Source of the DNA: a virus | Virus record (IMG/VR): IMGVR_UViG_3300045970_000666 | Span: 1 to 42,362 of that record | Reading direction: 5' to 3' (one strand) | Length of the DNA: 42,362 bases | Part shown: positions 8,347 to 14,850 of the stretch, one piece after another | How positions within the stretch are numbered: position 1 is the stretch's first letter | How the letters are laid out: every line of letters begins with the position of its first letter | Notes under the pieces: model-generated | Seen by the model: the letters and a program-made list of their open reading frames with translations, nothing else | Databases searched by the model: none | What the model was told of the DNA's origin: nothing | Translations under genes and position numbers: made by a program

Positions 8347-8652
8347 TTACCCCTTCAACCGATGCTGAGTAACGCGCAAGCCGGGGCGTTGCTCGACCAC
8401 CTTGGCACCGCCTTCGTCGCCCGGCAACGCTATTTCCGATGGAATGAATCCGCTGCCTTTGCCGCCGGCGACGCGGACGAATTCGACTTCGACCTTGGCG
8501 CTGTTGATGATGGTCTGCGCGACATCGGCGATGGCCTTGGCGCGATCGATGTCCAGTGGTTGGCTCTTGTCGCTGAGGCCGCGCAGGGCGGCGAAGAGTT
8601 CAGTGCGCAGCTCGGCGATGGTGCCGCCGGCGGGTGGGGTGTGGGTGGTCAT
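8347..8652 (-). CDS. Conserved phage-type protein of unknown function
   Basis: 101 residues. The start is the ATG at 8652, with AGGAGG 6 bases upstream and a 4-nt overlap with the HNH gene; a much longer open frame upstream is only a shadow of that gene. Residues 10-55 look helical (IAELRTELFAALRGL, IDRAKAIADVAQTIINSAKVE), and residues 56-65 contain VEFVRVAGGKGSGF. The helical part resembles short phage DNA-metabolism proteins, but I do not recognise a named family. Confidence 0.7.
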   Translation of the reverse strand: MTTHTPPAGGTIAELRTELFAALRGLSDKSQPLDIDRAKAIADVAQTIINSAKVEVEFVRVAGGKGSGFIPSEIALPGDEGGAKVVEQRPGLRVTQHRLKG

Positions 8653-9284
8653 GCGGCCTCCTGATGGTGGGTTCGTTCGGCGTTGCGGATCTTGCGCAGC
8701 AGGGCGCCGCGCAGCTGCACCAGCTCGGCGACTTCCCTGGGTAATTGGTGGACGGTATTGCGCGCCATGTTTTGCCGCAACGTGATGCATTCCAGGTTGC
8801 TGATGTCGCAATTCATCCGGTTGCCATCCTTGAAGATCAACACCATGCCGCGCGGAGGCAATTCTCCTGTCGCCTGTACCCAGTTCCAGCGATGCAGTGA
8901 CACCCACTTTCTTGGGCCGGGCGCGGTCTTGATGTCGAGATAGCCTTCCGAATTCAGCCGGATATAGCCGACTGGCAGGCGGTTCGCCGGGGTGCTGCCT
9001 TTCTTGAAGCGCGTTTCTTTCGAACGGCCGCCGGCGACGTAGTGCGTGCCCTTGTTCCAGGGCTCCTGACCTTTGCTGAACCGCGTCTGAATTCCTGTCC
9101 CAGGGTGAAGTCTTCCGGCATCCGGTCCCGCCAGGTAATCGGGGGATTTCTTGAGTCCGATCGCGCGCGCTTTGGTGTAGCAGCTCTGCATCGTGCGGCC
9201 GATGTCCCGTGCGAGATCCTCGGTGCGTTCGTTTGCATAGCGCTTGATCAGCATGGCGAGCTGCTGTTTGGTCCAGATCGTCAT
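8649..9284 (-). CDS. HNH endonuclease (first of three in the operon)
   Basis: 211 residues from ATG 9284, chosen because it overlaps the upstream stop (ATGA); an ATG six codons upstream also exists. The N-terminal part (WTKQQLAMLIKRYANERTE) is a SANT/HTH-like DNA-binding region. The central HNH part reads SLHRWNWVQATGELPPRG, then FKDGNRMNCDISNLECI, with the first His and the DG..N..DISNL signature conserved. The architecture is that of free-standing phage HNH or homing nucleases. It may mobilise itself or cleave competing DNA. Confidence 0.82.
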   Translation of the reverse strand: MTIWTKQQLAMLIKRYANERTEDLARDIGRTMQSCYTKARAIGLKKSPDYLAGPDAGRLHPGTGIQTRFSKGQEPWNKGTHYVAGGRSKETRFKKGSTPANRLPVGYIRLNSEGYLDIKTAPGPRKWVSLHRWNWVQATGELPPRGMVLIFKDGNRMNCDISNLECITLRQNMARNTVHQLPREVAELVQLRGALLRKIRNAERTHHQEAA

Positions 9285-10174
9285 GATGCCGCGGCGTCGC
9301 ACACTTCAAGCTGGCCGCCCTGGTCAAGCAGATGCTTAGCCCATCCCGGCATCTTTCCTCTGCCCGTCCAGGTGAGGTCGGAATTCTGCGGGTGGCGATA
9401 CTTGATCGGGACGCCGCTGCCTTTCTTGGCAGCCGGTTTGCTGATAATGTTCCGATTGCCTTTGTCATCCAGGGCGCTGATGATCCCTTCTTTTTCCATC
9501 CGCTCCAGGATGCGCGCGGCGGCGTTGTATCCGATCTTCAGATTTCGCTGCACATGGCTGATCGATGGTCGATTGGTTTCGCGCACCAGCTTGACGGCCT
9601 CCTGATACGCCTCTTCGCTTTCCGCGCCTAAGCGGCCAATGACGTCTCCGTCAGGACCGGTGATGGTGAGTGAGGTTCCGCTCTTTTCGAGTGATTCATT
9701 CAGGGCCTTGATCTCTGTCACCACGTCAGAATCTGCAGTTTTTGGCTGCAAATCCAGACTGGGTTCCGGGCGAATTTCGATCTCGATTTCATCGCCCGCC
9801 AGATCGGCGAGGATCGCGGTCTGCCGGCCTTCGGGATGCACGCTGGCTACCAGTGACAGCGCCAGTCGGCCCGACGGCAGCGGCTCGAATTTGAACTTGG
9901 TCAGCACGGCGCCGATGAAGCGCTCGCCGGCAATGGTGAGATCCATGTGCGCCATTTCACCAGTCCAGCTGATCGGCTTGATGTTGCGCATGCGCGGGCC
10001 GCCATGCTCGGAGAACAGAAAATGGCGCAGGGTTGGATCGAAATGCGCCAGGATGCCCGGATCGGTAGCGGCACTGAGCTTGATGTCGATCATCAGCATG
10101 TGCGCGTCTGCGGGGCCTTTCTTGCGGATATTGACCTTGCTGAGGGTAATCATCTGGTGGAGTTCTAGACTCAT
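9281..10174 (-). CDS. Fusion of phage-specific N-domain, FtsK-gamma winged helix and H-NS-type DNA-binding domain
   Basis: 297 residues with three parts. Residues 1-140 form a beta-rich domain of unknown family, ending in an acidic stretch. Residues about 185-243 match the FtsK gamma domain (EEAYQEAVKLV, SISHVQRNLKIGYNAAARIL, MEKEGII), a winged helix that in FtsK reads polarity sequences and contacts XerD. Residues about 257-292 carry the H-NS C-terminal DNA-binding signature (KYRHPQNSDLTWTGRG, then P.W). No ATPase motor is present. ATG overlaps the upstream stop and has an AAGGA site. A role as DNA-architectural, recombination or silencing factor is inferred. Confidence 0.75.
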   Translation of the reverse strand: MSLELHQMITLSKVNIRKKGPADAHMLMIDIKLSAATDPGILAHFDPTLRHFLFSEHGGPRMRNIKPISWTGEMAHMDLTIAGERFIGAVLTKFKFEPLPSGRLALSLVASVHPEGRQTAILADLAGDEIEIEIRPEPSLDLQPKTADSDVVTEIKALNESLEKSGTSLTITGPDGDVIGRLGAESEEAYQEAVKLVRETNRPSISHVQRNLKIGYNAAARILERMEKEGIISALDDKGNRNIISKPAAKKGSGVPIKYRHPQNSDLTWTGRGKMPGWAKHLLDQGGQLEVCDAAAS

Positions 10175-10629
10175 GACATTCCTTTTATGCGATAGGTTTT
10201 GGTGAGGGGTTGCGTGAGTGCGCGCTCAACGGTCCAGCCGAGGCGCAGGCGCATGCGGATGGTGTTGGCCGTCATACCGACAGCAGCGGCCCAGTCAGCA
10301 ACGTTCTGCGTGATGCCGTTGTGCGTCAGTTCAACGCAGGACGAACGGTGCTTGTTTTGCTCGGCTTGTGTAGTCCATCGACAGTTGCCTGGTTCGTAGC
10401 CGATCTCGTTCTTGTGCCGGTCAAGCGTCATCGTTCGATCAGGGCATTCGTCCATGTCGGCGAGGAAGGCCGCGAACTCGTGCCAGCGCGCGCAGACGGT
10501 GATGCCCTTCCGCCGTAGTAGCGGTAGTTGGTCGCCGTGGCGGTGTAGCAGCGCTGCATCATGGATTTCCAGCGCGCATAAGTTATGCGTGCCGTGGCCA
10601 CCGTGTTTGGGGTTGCCGTGCTTATTCAT
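10171..10629 (-). CDS. HNH-like nuclease (second)
   Basis: 152 residues. The opening NKHGNPKHG, the middle GITVCARWHEFAAFLADM, then LDRHKNEIGYEPGNCRW and EQNKHR follow the pattern of small phage HNH-type nucleases that carry the LDR..N..Y.P.NCRW signature. The C-terminal part (VADWAAAVGMTANTIRMRL, GW..ERAL) is a helix-turn-helix module typical of nuclease-associated modular domains. It overlaps the upstream gene by 8 nt and the downstream gene by 4 nt. Catalytic competence cannot be judged from sequence alone. Confidence 0.72.
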   Translation of the reverse strand: MNKHGNPKHGGHGTHNLCALEIHDAALLHRHGDQLPLLRRKGITVCARWHEFAAFLADMDECPDRTMTLDRHKNEIGYEPGNCRWTTQAEQNKHRSSCVELTHNGITQNVADWAAAVGMTANTIRMRLRLGWTVERALTQPLTKTYRIKGMS

Positions 10630-10984
10630 GGCCGTGCCCCATCTCGATGATGGCGTGGACTACGCATAGCAAGCGTGAGACAGCGGTATCAGCGATCTCT
10701 GCACCCTCGCGCAGGTGGTCCTTGTAAAGGTTGATTTCCTCGACCATATTGAGCAACGTGTCTGGACCGTCACCTGAGCCAAAGCCTTCTAGTAGTTGGT
10801 CGCGAGAGCGCGCCAGCGAGATCAGCATTACGCGGCGTCGCATGCCCCAAATGCTGTTGTACTCACGTTCGCTTTCCTCGATTTGCGCTTCGGTGACTAG
10901 CGCCGTGAAATCGCGTTGCGCGACTTCGTCCATTGTGGGTTCGGCGGTGGGTTTGGCGCGAGCGCGCCGGGTTTTTGCATTCAT
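10622..10984 (-). CDS. Protein of unknown function downstream of the structured RNA leader
   Basis: 120 residues from ATG 10984, which has a GGAG site 9 bases upstream. The open frame continues far upstream, but that part overlaps strong RNA hairpins and does not look like protein. The N-terminus is basic (KTRRARAKP); the middle (FTALVTEAQIEESEREYNSIWGMRRRVMLISLARSRD) and the rest are helical. Family not recognised. It is the first gene after the C4-like RNA segment and its promoter, and so the most direct candidate for control by it. Confidence 0.72.
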   Translation of the reverse strand: MNAKTRRARAKPTAEPTMDEVAQRDFTALVTEAQIEESEREYNSIWGMRRRVMLISLARSRDQLLEGFGSGDGPDTLLNMVEEINLYKDHLREGAEIADTAVSRLLCVVHAIIEMGHGHE

Positions 10985-11017
10985 GATGTGTGCTCCAGTC
11001 CGATTGAATAACCGAAT

Positions 11018-11108
11018 TCCCGTCGCCAAACGGGAGGGCGGTACCGAACGGGTTGGCGAACCGGTGGAGCACCGGCAGAGCCTTGCGGCTCTCCCATTCG
11101 GCCCGCCC
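11018..11108 (-). ncRNA. Candidate C4/CI-like structured antisense RNA
   Basis: Read on the minus strand, 11108-11036 folds into a three-way junction. The closing helix is GGGCGG/CCGCCC (11103-11108 with 11036-11041) plus CCGAA/TTCGG (11097-11101 with 11044-11048). Inside are hairpin AGAGCC-GCAA-GGCTCT (11077-11092) and hairpin CCGGTG-CTC-CACCGG (11061-11075). An unpaired TTCGCCAACCCG (11049-11060) remains. This segment is complementary, apart from one bulge, to the upstream hairpin at 11179-11195 and partly to the hairpin at 11018-11035 just 3' of it. A sense-antisense-sense order is how the P1 C4 and P4 CI immunity RNAs work. Family membership is inferred. Confidence 0.55.
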
Positions 11109-11128
11109 AAAACTGGACGCACCAAACG

Positions 11129-11162
11129 ACAAAAAAGCCGCTTGCTGACTGCATAGCGGCTT
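11129..11162 (-). terminator. Rho-independent terminator in the leader
   Basis: On the minus strand, AAGCCGCT and AGCGGCTT pair (8 bp; 11155-11162 with 11135-11142) around a 12-nt loop that can itself pair TGC/GCA, followed directly by six T. It lies between the leader promoter and the C4-like RNA, so it would stop read-through from upstream unless the fold is prevented. Confidence 0.75.
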
Positions 11163-11178
11163 GTCGCCGCTCCATCCG

Positions 11179-11195
11179 AGTCGCCAAACCCGACT
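11179..11195 (-). promoter_or_regulatory. Leader hairpin, candidate antisense target
   Basis: Minus-strand hairpin AGTCG-GGTTTGG-CGACT. It contains the 10-mer GTTTGGCGAC, which recurs in the hairpin at 11018-11035. The single-stranded TTCGCCAACCCG of the C4-like RNA can pair with it over about 11 bases with one bulged T. It lies about 20-30 nt after the predicted transcription start. Confidence 0.45.
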
Positions 11196-11218
11196 ACGTT
11201 TTTTCCCGTAGCGAGCGG

Positions 11219-11248
11219 ATCATGCGCCCGGTTGAATGCGCTTGTCAA
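11219..11248 (-). promoter_or_regulatory. Promoter for the structured leader (minus strand)
   Basis: Minus-strand TTGACA (11243-11248), 18 bp, then CATGAT (11219-11224), a perfect -35 and a 4/6 -10. It would start transcription near 11212, ahead of the leader hairpin, the terminator and the C4-like RNA. It lies just after the third HNH gene and so makes the downstream half of the operon independently expressible. Confidence 0.6.
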
Positions 11249-11277
11249 TAGTCGGCGCTGGCGGCACGGCGAAGCAA

Positions 11278-11763
11278 TCATGATGCGTAGGCGTCCGACC
11301 AGGGCTTGCTGCGAACAATGCGATAGATGGTGCTTTGGCGTACGCCGAACTCCCGCGCCAGTGCACAGGTGCTGTTGCCGCGCTGGTAAGGCGTGTAGCG
11401 CCGATAGATTTCGTCGCGCTGGGCATTGGACAGCTTGGCGAGGCCATGCGCTTCGCCGCTGGCCTTATTGCCGCGTCCCTTGGCGAGCATGTCGGCGGTA
11501 TTCGCACGCTGATTGCCAAGGCTCAAGTGCGCGGGATTGATGCAGAGCCGGTTGTCGCAGGAGTGCATGACCACCGCGCCCGCCGGGATTTCGCCGTGAT
11601 GCACGAGATAGGAGATGCGGTGTGCGCTCTGGTGGCGACCATCGGCCCAAATCAACCCATATCCCGACGTCTTGCTATTCCCGCCAGTCCAGATCAGGCA
11701 ATCGCCCTGCGAAACGGCCTTAGCGAGCAATCGTTCTTTGATCGTGGGGTTCATGGGGTTCAT
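11278..11763 (-). CDS. HNH endonuclease with C-terminal helix-turn-helix (third)
   Basis: 161 residues (an ATG three codons later is possible). The HNH_3 signature is clear: AHRISYLVHHGEIPAGAVVM, HSCDNRLCINPAHLSLG, then ANTADMLAKG. The C-terminal 45 residues form a DNA-binding HTH (LSNAQRDEIYRRYTPY, CALAREFGVRQSTIYRIV). This is the layout of phage homing-type nucleases. No strong ribosome site is visible. It separates the DUF1566 pair from the structured leader. Confidence 0.88.
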   Translation of the reverse strand: MNPMNPTIKERLLAKAVSQGDCLIWTGGNSKTSGYGLIWADGRHQSAHRISYLVHHGEIPAGAVVMHSCDNRLCINPAHLSLGNQRANTADMLAKGRGNKASGEAHGLAKLSNAQRDEIYRRYTPYQRGNSTCALAREFGVRQSTIYRIVRSKPWSDAYAS

Positions 11764-11784
11764 GCCGGAATGAAAAGGTGGCGG

Positions 11785-12168
11785 CTAGTCGATCAGCAAT
11801 CTGCGGACAGCTCTGGCGCGGCACTGGGCGCCGAGGTGGTCGTTGAACTGGGTGCCGTTGCGGAAGTACTGACTCCAGGCATACCTCGCGTCGGAGGCGT
11901 ATGCCTCGCCGGACCAGTACCAGTTGGGCTTGAATTCCTCTTTGAGGTTGGCGTAGAGCAGCGACTGTTCGCGTCGTGTCGGCAGTTCGCCGCCGGCTTT
12001 CTTGGCGAACTCCTTGGCTTGTTCCCAGGTGACGCCATTGGCTTCACCGGGCAGCAGGATCAGGTGGTAGTCCGGTTCGCCGTTTTTGCCGAGGATGAAT
12101 CCGGAATAGGTCTCGCCGGCCTTGAGGTTGTCTTTGAGCCAGCGGGCTTTGAATTCAGAGGGTTTCAT
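11785..12168 (-). CDS. DUF1566 (C-type-lectin-like) protein A with variable C-terminal segment
   Basis: 127 residues from ATG 12168 with AGGAG 8 bases upstream. The DUF1566/Lcl C-terminal pattern is clear: LPTRREQSLLYANL, WYWSGE, YAWSQYF, CRARAVRRL. This fold is one of the main classes of diversity-generating retroelement (DGR) target proteins. It is paralogous to the next gene upstream: about half identical in the first 80 residues, but with almost identical DNA in the last 128 bp apart from clustered changes in codons that specify surface residues. Function in the phage is unknown; DUF1566 domains usually display ligand-binding loops. Confidence 0.85.
   Translation of the reverse strand: MKPSEFKARWLKDNLKAGETYSGFILGKNGEPDYHLILLPGEANGVTWEQAKEFAKKAGGELPTRREQSLLYANLKEEFKPNWYWSGEAYASDARYAWSQYFRNGTQFNDHLGAQCRARAVRRLLID
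11797..11924 (-). repeat. Variable-region repeat, copy A (DGR-like)
   Basis: 128 bp aligned without gaps to 12213-12340. The first 34 bp (11797-11830, the 3' end in coding sense) and the last 20 bp (11905-11924) are identical. The 74 bp between differ at 14 positions in 10 codons, all at codon positions 1 or 2 and none at position 3. Eight of the 14 have A on the coding strand in one copy, and the rest are explained if both copies were changed from an A. Confidence 0.8.
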
Positions 12169-12203
12169 GTGGCGCTCCTGCGAAGGAATGAAGGGATAAA
12201 GGA

Positions 12204-12578
12204 CTAAATGGACAATCTGCGGACAGCTCTGGCGCGGCACTGGGCGTAGATGTGGCGGTAGTACTGGTTGCCGTTGCCGAAGTACTGAAACCAGGCATAC
12301 CTCGCGTCGGAGGCGTGTTGCTCGCCGGACCAGTACCAGTCCTCTTCGAAATGCTGTTTGCAATTGGCGAACAGGAGTGATTGCTCGCGGCGATTAGGCA
12401 GTTCGCCACCGATGCTTGCGGCCCAATCGACAGCGGCTTGCCATTCGGTGTCTTCGTGATCACCGGGCAGCAGCACCAGATGATGGATAGGCGTGCCGTC
12501 TTCGCTGAGGATCAGGCCGGCGTATTGTTCGCCGTCGGCGAGTCCGATGTCGACGGCAGGGATTGCGATTTTCTTCAT
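12204..12578 (-). CDS. DUF1566 (C-type-lectin-like) protein B with variable C-terminal segment
   Basis: 124 residues from ATG 12578 with GGAG 9 bases upstream. Same DUF1566 signature as its neighbour: LPNRREQSLLFANC, WYWSGE, YAWFQYF, YAQCRARAVRRL. The variable segment here reads GNGNQYYRHIYAQ where copy A has RNGTQFNDHLGAQ. Tyr, Asn, Asp, Arg and Gly at the varying sites are typical of mutated AAY codons. It precedes copy A in the operon. Two adjacent targets with diverged N-terminal halves but near-identical 3' DNA suggest that both received this segment from a shared source. Confidence 0.85.
   Translation of the reverse strand: MKKIAIPAVDIGLADGEQYAGLILSEDGTPIHHLVLLPGDHEDTEWQAAVDWAASIGGELPNRREQSLLFANCKQHFEEDWYWSGEQHASDARYAWFQYFGNGNQYYRHIYAQCRARAVRRLSI
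12213..12340 (-). repeat. Variable-region repeat, copy B (DGR-like)
   Basis: Partner of 11797-11924. The 34-bp block 12213-12246 is identical to copy A and lies at the 3' end of the gene, where the initiation-of-mutagenic-homology site of a DGR target sits. I found no third copy (template repeat) elsewhere in the window. Confidence 0.8.
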
Positions 12579-12597
12579 GTGTTTCTCCAGGTGGTGG

Positions 12598-13281
12598 TCA
12601 GAAGGGATTCCAGATGCCATGGGTGGCACCCATGAAATGGCCGAGTTTTCGGGCTTGTTTGGGATCGAGTTCGATAACGGATTCAATGGTGCCAATCGTG
12701 ATCGTTCCGTCGTGATCGATGCGAATATCCAGTGCGCTGGTGGCGTCACCCGCCGAAGCTTTTGTCTGCGCGGGACCGGTTCCCCGCCGTTCAGACGCTG
12801 GCTTCGGCGTTGCCGGGGCAGCAACGGCGTGCGCCTCGGGGGAGGCGGCTGTCGAAGACATGCCCGATCGCGCGCTGCCGGTGTTTTTACCCACCGCCGG
12901 CTGGGGCTGATGATTCAGGAATACCGGCGGCTCGGCCGAATTGGGTTTGGGTGGCTGGGGCGGCGCTTTGCCGGCCTCGGTGTTGCGGTGGGCGGCTGTG
13001 CCCAGGGCGACGCCAGAACGTTTGGTCTTGAGCGGCTGGAAGTCAGGCACGGCCATGCCGCCGCCGATGCGGTATTCGTTCGAGGGTGGCGAGCCAGGCA
13101 CCGTTACCTTGCAGACGGCAAGGACGCCCTTGCGCACGGCGACGGCCAGCAATACGGAAATGCTGGCAGATGGCACGCCGGTGGCCTTGGCCAGATCGCC
13201 GGTGCGCACGCTGCCCAGTCGCCGGATCACGCCGATGAGTTGCTCGGTCTTGGTGACCGATTTCATTTCGCTCGCGGTCAC
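12598..13281 (-). CDS. Winged-helix protein with Pro/Ala-rich linker
   Basis: 227 residues. The start chosen is GTG 13281, which overlaps the upstream stop (GTGA) and follows a GGAAG site; an ATG at 13266 is the alternative. Residues about 10-60 (TEQLIGVIRRLGSVRTGDLA, VPSASISVLLAVAVRKGVL) are a winged helix-turn-helix. Residues 85-175 are a low-complexity Pro/Ala/Ser linker. The last 45 residues form a small conserved-looking domain (ALDIRIDHDGTITIG, ELDPKQARKLGHFM). Probably a DNA-binding regulator or replication accessory factor. Family not recognised. Confidence 0.7.
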   Translation of the reverse strand: MTASEMKSVTKTEQLIGVIRRLGSVRTGDLAKATGVPSASISVLLAVAVRKGVLAVCKVTVPGSPPSNEYRIGGGMAVPDFQPLKTKRSGVALGTAAHRNTEAGKAPPQPPKPNSAEPPVFLNHQPQPAVGKNTGSARSGMSSTAASPEAHAVAAPATPKPASERRGTGPAQTKASAGDATSALDIRIDHDGTITIGTIESVIELDPKQARKLGHFMGATHGIWNPF

Positions 13282-13532
13282 AGTGGGACTTCCATCACGG
13301 CGGCGCTGAGCACGGTTGGCGCCAGGCCATAGCCGGTGTGGCTGTAGATCGTGCAGCGCAGCTTGCTGCCGTCATGCGTGGCGATCGCCGTCTCGCCGGG
13401 GTTCGGTGTGCAGGCGTCTGCAACCCAGGCGCGGTAAGACAGCCGATCTTCGGTGGTGCGCTCGATGATGTCGACCAGGCCATAGACGGCGAGCAGACCC
13501 GCGATGGCGATGAGGGCGATGAAGGATTTCAT
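13278..13532 (-). CDS. Small exported or membrane-anchored protein
   Basis: 84 residues. The N-terminus MKSFIALIAIAGLLAVYGLV is a signal anchor or signal peptide; the rest is soluble with two cysteines (DACTPN, LRCTIY) that could form a disulfide. It overlaps both neighbours by 4 nt. Function unknown. A periplasmic role such as superinfection exclusion is possible, but I see no direct support. Confidence 0.65.
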   Translation of the reverse strand: MKSFIALIAIAGLLAVYGLVDIIERTTEDRLSYRAWVADACTPNPGETAIATHDGSKLRCTIYSHTGYGLAPTVLSAAVMEVPL

Positions 13533-13786
13533 GCCGCCGCCAGTTCGGGGAAGGTCAGGTACATCGATTTGTTGATGACCGGGCCTTCGCCTTCGCAGGC
13601 GAGGTGCTCGCCTTCCGGGTAGGGTTTGGCGATGATGGCTAGGCCGCGTGCTTCGAGCAGCTCGGGCACGTCGCTTTCGAGATGGTCAATCGCCTGGCAG
13701 ATGGCGTCCGGCGTGCCGAGATCGGCGACGATGTAGGTGCGGCTGCTGCCGTTAATGATGAAACGGACTGCGTACTTTTTCAGCAT
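13529..13786 (-). CDS. Small early phage protein of unknown function
   Basis: 85 residues. Beta-alpha pattern (KKYAVRFIINGSSRTYIVAD, then a helix AICQAIDHLESDVPEL, then AIIAKPYPEG). There is no transmembrane segment. Its stop overlaps the next start by 4 nt, so it belongs to the early operon. Family not recognised. Confidence 0.65.
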   Translation of the reverse strand: MLKKYAVRFIINGSSRTYIVADLGTPDAICQAIDHLESDVPELLEARGLAIIAKPYPEGEHLACEGEGPVINKSMYLTFPELAAA

Positions 13787-13820
13787 GATGGGCTCCTGAG
13801 CGATGTCATGAAGTGAGTTG

Positions 13821-14024
13821 CTATTTAATGATGCGGGCCTGCTTTTCTAGGAAATTGACGCAGGCCAGCGCATAGCCGCGATCCGGGCTATTCGCGATGA
13901 TTTGAAACGCCAGGGAAAACAGCGCGCCGAGCACGATGGTGCTGTGCTGATCTACGCATACCCCCGCTATCTGATTGGCTAGCAGATCCATTTCCGCGTC
14001 TCGCCCTGCGTCGGCAGAACTCAT
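13821..14024 (-). CDS. Small early protein of unknown function
   Basis: 67 residues, mostly helical, with a hydrophobic stretch (STIVLGALFSLAFQIIA) that is amphipathic or a weak membrane helix. The ATG overlaps the antirepressor stop by 4 nt, so it is translated with it. Family not recognised. Confidence 0.6.
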   Translation of the reverse strand: MSSADAGRDAEMDLLANQIAGVCVDQHSTIVLGALFSLAFQIIANSPDRGYALACVNFLEKQARIIK

Positions 14025-14773
14025 GCCGCTGCCAGATGGAACTGCTCTGCCAGCTTGGCGAGGCCCTTTGCCGTCACCAGTACCTGCTCGACTGTCTTGG
14101 CGCTTCCGTCCGATCTCTCGATCGTGGTGACCTTGTGTTCAAGCAAGTCGCATTGCAGGCGATGCTGATAGGCGACCCAGCCAGATCCACCGGCGCGGCG
14201 GTAGATCCACTGGTGAGCCTGGAGGTGGGAAAATAGTGCCTTGGGCTGAATCTGCAGTGACTTGGCGGCATTGGTGATGCATAGCGTGCCATCGGTGCGG
14301 GTGGCGATGCGATCAAGGGCTTCGGCTTTGGGCGTCAGGGTTTCTACCTGATCAACCAGCAGCAGCCGCTCTTGCTCGGCTTGCATGGCGATCTCGATCA
14401 GCTGCAGGCGAGTGAGCGTGGCCGGGTTCATCACGCCGCCGCCGGTGACCATCGCATCGTAGGCGCGGATCACTTTGAGATGGAAACTTGCGTTGATCCA
14501 CATCGCGTAGGCGTAGACCAGCTCCTTGACTACATAGGTGCCTTGATCATTCCCGCCCTTGATGGCATTGACAGGAGCGATACCCAGATCCTGGGTATCG
14601 GTCAGCTCGCCCAGCAGGTCTATCGTTTGCGGGCTGGAAAAAAACTTTCCCGGTTCCTTGGTTCGTTCGTTGGCTCCATTTGAAACAGCCGCTTTGTGCA
14701 AATCGTTGAGGCAGTAGCGACCTGCCTCGTCCTGGCGAATGGTGATCTCGCCGATGTTGAGGGTGGGGTGCAT
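14021..14773 (-). CDS. KilA-N / ANT domain antirepressor-type protein
   Basis: 250 residues with an AGGAGA site 9 bases before the ATG. The N-terminal KilA-N domain covers residues 5-110 (RYCLNDLHKAAVSNG, QGTYVVKELVYAYAMWIN, FHLKVIRAYDAM). The C-terminal ANT/KilAC DNA-binding domain covers about 150-245 (ALDRIATRTDGTLCITNAAK, WVAYQHRLQCDLLEHK, VLVTAKGLAKLA). Family members include phage antirepressors that inactivate CI-type repressors. It is the first gene of the leftward operon and is controlled by two copies of the phage operator. Because the repressor here has no self-cleavage domain, this gene is a good candidate for the induction switch (inference). Confidence 0.88.
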   Translation of the reverse strand: MHPTLNIGEITIRQDEAGRYCLNDLHKAAVSNGANERTKEPGKFFSSPQTIDLLGELTDTQDLGIAPVNAIKGGNDQGTYVVKELVYAYAMWINASFHLKVIRAYDAMVTGGGVMNPATLTRLQLIEIAMQAEQERLLLVDQVETLTPKAEALDRIATRTDGTLCITNAAKSLQIQPKALFSHLQAHQWIYRRAGGSGWVAYQHRLQCDLLEHKVTTIERSDGSAKTVEQVLVTAKGLAKLAEQFHLAAA

Positions 14774-14794
14774 CGCTGTTCTCCTTTTTCAAAA

Positions 14795-14839
14795 GTTAAG
14801 TACAGCTTATCTAATTAAAAAAGATAAGTCAAACTTAAC
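14795..14839 (-). promoter_or_regulatory. Early leftward promoter with two phage operators
   Basis: Two 17-bp operator copies lie here. GTTAAGTACAGCTTATC is at 14795-14811 (plus strand). GTTAAGTTTGACTTATC reads on the minus strand at 14823-14839. Their centres are 28 bp apart. They match the operators at the CI/Cro switch. A -35-like TTGACT (14827-14832, minus) falls in the second operator, and a weak -10 would overlap the first. Repressor bound here would block the antirepressor-to-integrase operon. Confidence 0.72.
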
Positions 14840-14850
14840 TTTGTTGGCGT

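Noticed and set aside
8653-9468. Long upstream extension of the 101-residue protein at 8347-8652
   Set aside because: It runs antiframe through the HNH gene; the ATG at 8652 has a strong AGGAGG and ATGA coupling.
10985-11281. Protein reading of the leader region (N-terminal extension of the 120-residue protein)
   Set aside because: The segment is dominated by perfect hairpins and a terminator, and the true start has its own ribosome site.
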